Shown piece after piece: positions 57,100 to 64,000 of a DNA stretch of 64,000 nucleotides. Made by a program: the position numbers and the translations under genes. The first letter of the stretch is position 1. Each line of letters starts with the position of its first letter. The stretch spans positions 2,728,001 through 2,792,000 of the forward strand of contig NZ_CP114771.1 of NCBI RefSeq assembly GCF_027366395.1. The letters are read 5' to 3'. This DNA is from Endozoicomonas sp. GU-1 (GTDB taxonomy: Bacteria > Pseudomonadota > Gammaproteobacteria > Pseudomonadales > Endozoicomonadaceae). The notes under the pieces are model-generated. The model was given only the letters and a program-made list of their open reading frames with translations. It was not told the origin of the DNA and made no database searches.

Positions 57100-58455
57100 A
57101 TGAAGACCATTACCAAACTCAATCGAGTTGGCTATGCCATGGGGGACCTGGGCAACACACTGACCTTCGGTATGATGTCCACTTTCTTGCTGGCTTATTA
57201 TACGGATGTATTGGGTATTACTGCCGCTGCAGCGGGGACGCTGTTTCTCGTTGCCAGAATCTGGGATGCGGTGAATGATCCGATCATGGGTGCTCTCTGT
57301 GACAAACTCTTCACCCGCAAGCATACCGGGGACAAGTTTCGCGGCTTTTTGATAAAAGGCAGCTGGCCTGTTGCGGTGGCAGCCATTTTTGTGTTTTGGG
57401 CACCACAGGGCCTGAGTGACCCACAAAAACTGATTTGGGCTTACGCCACCTACATTGTCTGGGGCATGGCATATACCTTTATCAATATTCCCTATGGTTC
57501 ACTGGCGACGGTGATGACCAATGATAAAGGTGAGCGGGCCTCTCTTTCCGCTGCCAGAGGCGTCGGTAGTATGGCTGGCAATGTCGTAGGAAACATTGCC
57601 GTACCACTTTTCCTGTCGATTTTTGCCGATGACTTTGCCAAAGGTTATTTGTACTCTGCTGTCTTCGTCAGCACTTTTGCCATGATCGCCTATCTTATGT
57701 CCTACCGGTATACAGCTGAATATATACGACATGAGCCTTCAACCGAAAACATTAACATTTTTCAGGGTGTCGCCTCTCTGCGGAAAAACTCATTATTTCT
57801 CTGTGTGAGTATATCTTCCGCATTTATGCTGGCAGCATTTATGGCCCAGAGTGCCATTACCTACTATTTCCTGACTGAGAACCTGGATGGCCAACTATGG
57901 TTCATATCCTTAAGCTCAGCGGTCAGTGTTCTTGCTATCCTTCTCATTTCATCGTTTATCGGAAAGCTCGCCTTAAAGTTCGGTACCCGAAAAATTATGA
58001 TTACCGGATTTCTGTCAGCCGGTATTACCGCTACCGTTTGCTTTTTACTGCCTGACTCAATTTATGTCATGTTCCTGTGGCTCTTTGTGGGCATTCCACT
58101 GATGCTACTTCCTAATTTGCTGATCTGGGCAAATGTATCTGACAGTATTGACTACAACTCTTACTTATCTGGTCAGCGTCAGGAAGGCGTCATCTATTCC
58201 AGCTATTCATTTGCCCGTAAGATGGGGCAGGCACTGGCAGGTTTCATCGCGGGTACGGGGTTATCTTTTATTGGCTATCAGGCAGAACAGGAAACACAGC
58301 CAGCCTCAGTATTGCTCGGCATCGATGCACTAATGTTCCTCTTGCCTGCTGCGGCACTGTTTATATGCGCGCTTATCTACTTTGTAATGTGGGATGAATC
58401 CAAGATCAAATCAGCCAGTGAAAGTGACGCAGACTTAAGCGGACAGCCCGCCTGA
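57100..58455 (+). CDS. GPH-family sugar:cation symporter (MelB-like)
   Basis: 451 residues with twelve hydrophobic segments. The N-terminal GYAMGDLGNTLTFGMMSTFLLAYYTDVLG and ARIWDAVNDPIMGALCDK with its acidic cation-site residues are GPH landmarks (melibiose, xyloside and glucuronide carriers). AYTFINIPYGSLATVMTND and the C-terminal ANVSDSIDYNSYLSGQRQEGVIYSSYSFARKMGQAL-type block (about 345-380) agree. It imports a glycoside or uronide with Na+ or H+; no hydrolase lies nearby, so the substrate is unknown. GGCGACACA precedes the ATG. Confidence 0.93.
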   Translation: MKTITKLNRVGYAMGDLGNTLTFGMMSTFLLAYYTDVLGITAAAAGTLFLVARIWDAVNDPIMGALCDKLFTRKHTGDKFRGFLIKGSWPVAVAAIFVFWAPQGLSDPQKLIWAYATYIVWGMAYTFINIPYGSLATVMTNDKGERASLSAARGVGSMAGNVVGNIAVPLFLSIFADDFAKGYLYSAVFVSTFAMIAYLMSYRYTAEYIRHEPSTENINIFQGVASLRKNSLFLCVSISSAFMLAAFMAQSAITYYFLTENLDGQLWFISLSSAVSVLAILLISSFIGKLALKFGTRKIMITGFLSAGITATVCFLLPDSIYVMFLWLFVGIPLMLLPNLLIWANVSDSIDYNSYLSGQRQEGVIYSSYSFARKMGQALAGFIAGTGLSFIGYQAEQETQPASVLLGIDALMFLLPAAALFICALIYFVMWDESKIKSASESDADLSGQPA

Positions 58456-58464
58456 TGTCTGGAA

Positions 58465-58498
58465 CAGTTCAACTTCAAAATCCTTTGAAGTTGAACTG
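58465..58498. terminator. Perfect 15-base-pair hairpin after the symporter
   Basis: CAGTTCAACTTCAAA, loop ATCC, and TTTGAAGTTGAACTG, 10 bases after the symporter stop. No T run follows, so it may be a rho-dependent end, an RNA-stability element or a protein-binding palindrome rather than a classical terminator. Confidence 0.6.
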
Positions 58499-58632
58499 AC
58501 AAGGATTCGACTTTAGTGTTTGAACTTTTTCAAGTTAATAAGCCAAAGACATCTTATTCAATTTGAAATCAGCTTTTTGTCGCCCTGACACTGGACTAAT
58601 GGCTGCAGACAATGACCATGTGTAAATCCTTT

Positions 58633-59322
58633 TTATTCTTTCACCCCTAACTGCTCGTTAGTGACGTTTACATCGGGTTGGGACAAATTAACCACCAAAG
58701 TATCGTAATCTACCTTGAGTTTGGGCGATTCATCCACCAAAGGCTCGTACTTTTCCTCGGGTTTGGGCGAATCAGCCACCAAAGACTCGTTATCTTCCTC
58801 GGGTTTGGGGGATTCAGCCACCAAAGACTCGTTATTTTCCTCGGGTTTGGGCGATTCAGCCACCAAAGACTGGTAATTTTTACCGGGTTCGGGCGAATCA
58901 CCCGGCAAAGGCTCGTGATTTTCCTCGGGTTCGGTCGAACCACACAACAAAGACTCGTGATTTTCCCAGGGTTCGGACGCACCACCCCCAAAAGACTCGA
59001 AAGGGACAGTCCCTTGGGCCTCAGCTTCATACCTCCCCACAAAATATAGGTCCGAATCTGGACCCGATTCTGACATATCGTTCCGATCTGGTTGTTTAGC
59101 CACAACACCTTGATCGGCTTTAGGCAGTAACGGCGTTGTCAAGTCTGCCGGGTCATCTTCCGATGGTTTTGGGCAGAAAACCGCCACTACACACGTTTTG
59201 ACCAATCTATAACCAAAATTTAAACAGTTCTGACACTGATCAGGTTGGGCATCATTATCACTTGCTTCTTTCCAGACATTCGAGAAGAAACCTACTATTT
59301 TGGAACCATCATCAAAGCGCAT
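58633..59322 (-). CDS. Acidic protein with eight 14-residue tandem repeats
   Basis: 229 residues. ATG at 59322 is preceded by AGGAGG. Residues 1-50 contain several cysteines (DQCQNC and a hydrophobic KTCVVAVFC). From about 115 to 226 there are eight 14-residue units of the type SPKPEENNESLVAE, with the best conserved four at 143-198. At DNA level this is a 42-base tandem repeat (58687-58980). The repeats are rich in Pro, Glu and Ser, suggesting a disordered or linker-like region. No signal peptide is clear. No family is recognised; repeat number may vary between strains. Confidence 0.7.
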   Translation of the reverse strand: MRFDDGSKIVGFFSNVWKEASDNDAQPDQCQNCLNFGYRLVKTCVVAVFCPKPSEDDPADLTTPLLPKADQGVVAKQPDRNDMSESGPDSDLYFVGRYEAEAQGTVPFESFGGGASEPWENHESLLCGSTEPEENHEPLPGDSPEPGKNYQSLVAESPKPEENNESLVAESPKPEEDNESLVADSPKPEEKYEPLVDESPKLKVDYDTLVVNLSQPDVNVTNEQLGVKE

Positions 59323-59615
59323 ATAAACCTCCTGAATCCCGTCAAACAGGAATTGATATTATTATTCGTACTTATATAAGACCTCTTATTTATGAAAAGA
59401 TTCCATAAAATGTATTCATTTATCTTTTTCGGGTTAAAAGGGGTGAAAAATAGCACCTCGTTAACGGTACTAAAGTACAATTAATCTATTTGTCACACAT
59501 GACTAATCCAGTACATCATTTCGATGAGTTTGATGTGTACAATCTCCGCTCAGGACGAACGGAGCTTGGGAGGCATTGATAGAAAGAACCCATCAATTGC
59601 ATTGAAACCATGCAC

Positions 59616-59780
59616 TAAGTAGCTGGCCATATGGAATCATATATTTCTGGCTACTTGGGCAGGTGCTATGCGAGGCACAACGGAGGGAGCATAGCCGTAG
59701 CTATGTGACCGGAGTTGTAACGAAGCAGAGTACCTGAACAAGGAGTCAGAAATGTATGATTTCATATGGTTAGCTACTTA
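59616..59780. repeat. MITE-like repeat, copy 2 (inverted)
   Basis: 165 bases, the reverse complement of the element at 5313-5524 with about 47 internal bases fewer. The ends are TAAGTAGCTGGCCATATGG and its partner CATATGGTTAGCTACTTA. The cbrB stop codon TAA is formed by the first bases of the element, so the insertion may have set the end of that gene. Confidence 0.85.
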
Positions 59781-61151
59781 TGTCGCCGCTGTTTTCTTTC
59801 TCGGAATACCCAGGCGCTGGCGCCGCTCCCAGAGTGTTTTTCTACTGATACCCAGTTTCTGCGCAAGATCGGTTTCGGTCATCTGATCCTGGTGCTCAAG
59901 AACAAAACGCTGGAAGTAGTCTTCCAGAGTCAGACCATCCTGAAGTTCTTCGGCATCCTGACGAAACAGGGTCTGCTTCACACGAACGTCAATATCCAGG
60001 TTTTCCGGAGTGATGATATTGTCTTCAGAAAGAATGACACCCCGTTCGATGGCATGTTCCATTTCGCGAACATTCCCGGGCCACTGATACTGGGAAATGG
60101 CCGCCATGGTTTCGGGAGCCATTGAGAAGACGTCCAGCCCCATTTTGCCACAGGTTTTGGCCAGCAGTTTTTCCGCCAGCATCAGGATATCACTGCCTCT
60201 CTCCCTGAGTGGCGGAATGCGCAGTTCCACCACTTTCAGTCGATAGTAGAGGTCTTCACGAAACTCATTCTGTGCAGAGAGCTGACGGAGATTCCGGTGA
60301 GTAGCGGCAATCAGTCGCACATCAACCGACTGGGACTGTACTGAACCGACACGACGAATTTCACCTTCCTGAAGCACTCGAAGTAGCCTGGCCTGGGCTT
60401 CCAGTGGCAGCTCACCAATTTCATCAAGAAACAGTGTGCCACCATTGGCTGCTTCGATCAGACCGGTTCTGGCGGCGGTAGCCCCGGTAAATGCCCCTTT
60501 TTCATGGCCAAACAGTTCTGATTCAATCAGTGTTTCCGGAATAGCGGCACAGTTGACAGAAATCATCGGGCCATTGGCGCGTTTACTGTTTTCATGGATG
60601 GCCCTGGCAACCAGCTCTTTACCGGTGCCTGATTCACCCTGAATCAATACTGTGGCATCGGTTGGGGCCACCTTCTGTATTTGCCGGAACAATAGCTGCA
60701 TGGCATCACACTGTCCCAGAATGTCATTAAAGCCATCGCCGGAGCATATCGCTTCATTGTTGCCCTGTTCCGCATCGCTGTCGGTACTCTGAACAGCCTG
60801 CTTTTCAATAGCTTCAGCCACGCGCTGAATCATCTCTGCATGATCAAAGGGCTTGGCAATATAATCCACGGCCCCCTGCTTCATGGTTGAGACTGCCGAG
60901 TTCAGGCTGGCATAGCTGGTCATAATCAGTACCGGGATGCCATTGGCCAGGTTGATCATTTCAGTACCGGGCTTACCGGGAAGCCTCAAATCGCTGATGA
61001 TCAGCGAAAAAGACTGTTGTGTCAGGCAGTCTTGCGCTTCGTGAACAGAGCCTGCCTCGGTAATACAATATCCCTGTCGTTCAAGCAGACGACGCAGCGA
61101 CGACCTGATAATTTCTTCGTCCTCGACAATCAGTATCTGCTCCTGACTCAT
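59778..61151 (-). CDS. cbrB: Sigma-54-dependent response regulator CbrB
   Basis: 457 residues. A receiver domain ([23 protein letters not shown]; phospho-acceptor Asp in [10 protein letters not shown] at about 54) is followed by an AAA+ domain with Walker A GESGTGKE (about 174-181), the sigma-54 contact motif GAFTGA and Walker [12 protein letters not shown]. It ends with a Fis-type helix-turn-helix ([23 protein letters not shown]). The N-terminus and the sensor encoded upstream match CbrB of Pseudomonas, which controls carbon/nitrogen use. Its start overlaps the cbrA stop by 4 bases. The stop lies in the end of a MITE-like repeat. Confidence 0.92.
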   Translation of the reverse strand: MSQEQILIVEDEEIIRSSLRRLLERQGYCITEAGSVHEAQDCLTQQSFSLIISDLRLPGKPGTEMINLANGIPVLIMTSYASLNSAVSTMKQGAVDYIAKPFDHAEMIQRVAEAIEKQAVQSTDSDAEQGNNEAICSGDGFNDILGQCDAMQLLFRQIQKVAPTDATVLIQGESGTGKELVARAIHENSKRANGPMISVNCAAIPETLIESELFGHEKGAFTGATAARTGLIEAANGGTLFLDEIGELPLEAQARLLRVLQEGEIRRVGSVQSQSVDVRLIAATHRNLRQLSAQNEFREDLYYRLKVVELRIPPLRERGSDILMLAEKLLAKTCGKMGLDVFSMAPETMAAISQYQWPGNVREMEHAIERGVILSEDNIITPENLDIDVRVKQTLFRQDAEELQDGLTLEDYFQRFVLEHQDQMTETDLAQKLGISRKTLWERRQRLGIPRKKTAAT

Positions 61152-64000
61152 GCCATGTCCCCCTGAAATTCCAACGGCTGCTCCCCTGTGTCTACCGTCT
61201 TCACTGAGTCAGACTCGTAGCGTGGAAGCGAAATGATGAAGCAGGTCCCCCGCCCTGTGAGTGGATCCAAAGGGCTCACCACCTGAATACTGCCAAAATG
61301 TTCCTCGATAATATTCCAGGTCAGAGCCAGACCCAGGCCCGTTCCCTTACCCGCTTCTTTGGTGGTGAAAAATGGCTCAAACAGCCTTTCCTGAATGGCT
61401 TTGGGAATGCCATGCCCCTGATCTTCAAAACGAAGGGTGACCGTGTGCTGGTTGGCTGTGGTGCTGACGGAAACAACACTCTCCACCGTGCCAGTGCCTT
61501 CCTCTGAGGCATCGGCGGCATTTTTCAGCAGATTGATAAACACCTGTTGTAATTTTTGGCTGTTACCGCTGACGCAGAGACCATCGATGCACAGATTACG
61601 GAATACGATATTGCTGTTCTTATGGCTCAATTGCAACAGACTGATGGCTTCCTGGATGGTTCTGAATACCTCTACGGGTTCGGCTACCGATGGAGAATCA
61701 CCGTTGTGCCCGTTTTGCTCTCCCCCTTTCTGACCAGAGTGAGCATAAGACACCAGTGTTTGCACAATGCGGCTGACCCTTTGGGTTTGTTCCAGTATTT
61801 GCCGGGAACTCTGTTGTATATCCGGTCCGATGATAGTGCGCTCATCTCCTGGGCAAGGCAGTCTATACCGGTAATCGGGTTGCCAATTTCATGGGCAACA
61901 CCGGCGGCCAGCTGCCCGATAGACGCCAGTCGTTCACTGTGAAAGAGCTGTTCTTCCAGCATTTGGGTTTCTGTCTGGTCCTCCAGCAACATGACCTGAT
62001 TACCACCGGTACCGGAAACCGGTGCCTGAACTGCGGCTTTGTGCAGGCTGAAATAGCGGGTGCTGCCCTCCATTTCAACACAGTGCTTGTTCAGGTGATT
62101 GTCGGGGAGTTGCATAAAATCATTGAGGACCTGGTTCCAGGGAGCAGGAATGGTCTTCAGGGGCATCCCCAGAACAGCACCGGCAGGAATGCCGGTCAAT
62201 TCTGCCATGGCCTGATTCCAGAGCATCACTTCGCCGGTGTTGTTCGATGATTCAGGATGATCAACCGACGTGCTCTCCATGGCAGCGTCAATGGAGCAGA
62301 CGGCCATGGGCAGGCTGTTCAATGTGTCCCGGTGATAACGTCTCAGGCTATCAAGCTCACCAGCCAAACCGGTCAGTTTTGAGTGATACGCTTCCAGCCG
62401 GGATTCCATAAAATGGATATCTTTGGGGACGTAATCATTATCAACATCCAGTGGCAAAAAGGAGTCGACGATGTCATGGGCAATGGTGGGTCCCATAAGC
62501 CCGGACAGATTATTCTCAATACGCTCCCTGAGTCGTCTCAGGGAGTGCGGACGGTTGTCGTCCGGTCTCATATTGAGATCGGTCAGGGCTTTATTGATTT
62601 CCGTCTGCGCCGCTACCGGCCCCAGAGGGGCACTGAGCACCTCCTGAAATTCGTAGGAAGAGCGGGCCTTGGGGATTTTGTAGGGCTGCTGACGTACTTC
62701 ACGAACCAGGCAGGCGGCCGCTGCACTGCGCTCTTCATCAGGCATCCTGGTAAAGCTGGAGACCAGGTAAAACACCAGCACATTCACCACCAGTGATGAG
62801 ACGGCAGCAATATACCAGCCATCGTTAGTGATGGTGCCAAAGTTGACGCTGCGGATTGGGAAAATCTCAAGTCCCATGGTTAAAGGCAGCATCAGGGTAA
62901 AGAACCAGACTGTGGTTCCAGAGAGAATACCGAGAATCAGCCCCTTATGGTTTGCCCGGCCCCAATAGAGCGTAGACAGAGTACCAGGCAACAGTTGCAG
63001 GGCTCCCACATAGGCGACGATGCTCAGGCTGTACATGTCCACCTCGTTATGCAGCAGCCGGTAAAAGCCATAACAGGCGAGGATCAGGGTGGCGATAATC
63101 AGACGTTTTACATTGGTCAGCCAGCGGTAGATATTCATCTGGACCTGGGCCGACTCTCCGGACTGATAAAGGGTCTGATAAAGCGGCAGGATGACGTGAT
63201 TCAACAGCATGGAAGACAGTGACAGTGAGGTCACCATAAACAGGCCACTGGCCGCCGAAAGCCCACCGATATAGGCGATGATGGTCAACCATTCACTATC
63301 CACGGCATGGCCAATAGCCAGTGGAAAGTACTCAGGCGGATAAGGGCTGCCGATTTTGAGACCCGCCCAGAGAATCAGAGGGGTGGAAATACTCAACAGT
63401 AATAAAAAGAATGGCAGGCCCCAGCTGGCAGTGAATAGCATTTTTATGTCGCGGTTTTCGGCAAAGGTCATGTGAAACATGTGGGGCATAACCACGGCAG
63501 AGGCAAAAAACATCAACAGCGTTGTTCGCCAGGGGCCATCTTCCAGATGAGAGTTCATCCCGATGATGACCTCAGAGTTGGCTTCAAGCCAGTGGTTTAA
63601 TCCGGAAAAACCACCAAACACTTCGACGATGACGACGCCGCCCAGCAGCGCCATAATCAGCAGTTTCAGCAGCGACTCAAAGGCAATTGCCACCACCAGA
63701 CCATCATGCTGGTGGCGGCTGGCCAGGTGTCGGGTACCAAACATCATGGTCAGTAACGTGACCATAATACAAAAACCGAAGGCCAGCATTTCCGGAGAGG
63801 TGTCATCGCTCAGCAGATAAACGCCGTCTGCCACGGCCTGTATCTGCAGAGCCAGCAGGGGAAAGGTGATAAACAGCAGCAGCAGTGTACTTAGCGTACC
63901 CGCCACGGGGCTTCGGAAACGGAAGGCCAGCACATCGGCCAGAGAACTGAGTTGATAGGTGGAGGTTATTCTTAATATTGGCACCAGCAGGACAGGTGCT
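61148..64000 (-). pseudogene. cbrA: CbrA-type sensor kinase, frameshifted and cut by the window edge
   Basis: The open frame enters from beyond base 64000, so the N-terminus (at least the first membrane helices) is missing. Visible in order: a solute:sodium symporter (SSS) domain with about ten helices (starting STYQLSSLADVLAFRFR), a linker, a PAS domain (about 62000-62350), the dimerisation/phospho-acceptor site AAGVAHEIGNPITGID, then the ATPase domain (NLLKNAADASEEG, DQGHGIP, GKGTGLGLALTW). The kinase is split by a one-base frameshift at about 61825-61850. The first frame runs on as a false tail to 61684, whereas DIQQSSRQILEQTQRVSRIV continues in the second frame to 61148. The SSS domain is known to import histidine in Pseudomonas CbrA. 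Either a mutation or a sequencing error. Confidence 0.88.

Noticed and set aside
58678-59049. 123-codon plus-strand frame with regular repeats
   Set aside because: It is the reverse reading of the 42-base repeats; the minus-strand frame has the ribosome-binding site and a sensible composition.

Overview
The window looks like the chromosome of a host-associated marine gammaproteobacterium, most probably Endozoicomonas or a close relative (Oceanospirillales). Two things point there. One is the conserved gammaproteobacterial core: rplI, rpsR, rpsF, tamAB, rlmB, rnr, purA, hisZ, hflC, hflK, hflX, hfq and miaA on one strand order, plus cbrAB. The other is the unusual load of eukaryote-like proteins (RING, F-box, U-box-like, SET, ankyrin) and insertion sequences between those core genes. 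The genus is inferred from gene content and was not tested by a search.

Layout. 0-5.3 kb: three large unrecognised proteins, one with a duplicated methyltransferase-like fold and one with a carrier-like threefold repeat. 5.3-9.6 kb: a MITE-like repeat, chrA, a DUF962/Mpo1-like membrane protein and a tandem pair of SET-domain genes, the first with an internal deletion. 10-13.7 kb: an mdlA/mdlB-type heterodimeric ABC exporter. 13.9-21.7 kb: a RING-H2/ankyrin protein, tRNA-Arg(ACG), two tandem paralogous glycine-rich membrane proteins, a GlxA-type regulator divergent from two short-chain dehydrogenases, and an F-box/beta-propeller protein. 21.7-27.7 kb: an AT-rich accessory stretch with an EamA transporter, a hexapeptide acetyltransferase, an ankyrin-like protein, a MarC protein, a decayed IS and a U-box-like fragment.

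27.8-41 kb is core: rplI, a DUF2232 protein, rpsR and rpsF on the minus strand, divergent tamA-tamB (tamB frameshifted), then rlmB, a small glycine-rich protein and rnr. 41-47.4 kb is a mobile-element pile-up. A MITE sits in an IS, which sits in an IS1595-family element; next to it lies an ankyrin/PPxY gene with two frameshifts and an antisense, degenerate group II intron. 47.5-55.8 kb is core again (purA, hisZ, hflC, hflK, hflX, hfq, miaA). 55.9-64 kb holds an unrecognised protein, a GPH-family sugar symporter, a protein with 14-residue tandem repeats, a second copy of the 5.3-kb repeat, and cbrB-cbrA. cbrA is frameshifted and runs off the window.

How the genes work together. The core blocks serve translation, RNA turnover, outer-membrane assembly, membrane proteolysis control and carbon/nitrogen balance sensing. 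The accessory genes share no operon. Several carry signatures of the eukaryotic ubiquitin system (RING-H2, F-box, U-box-like, PPxY) or of chromatin modification (SET), which suggests a dispersed set of host-directed effectors. No CRISPR array, rRNA operon or prophage was seen.
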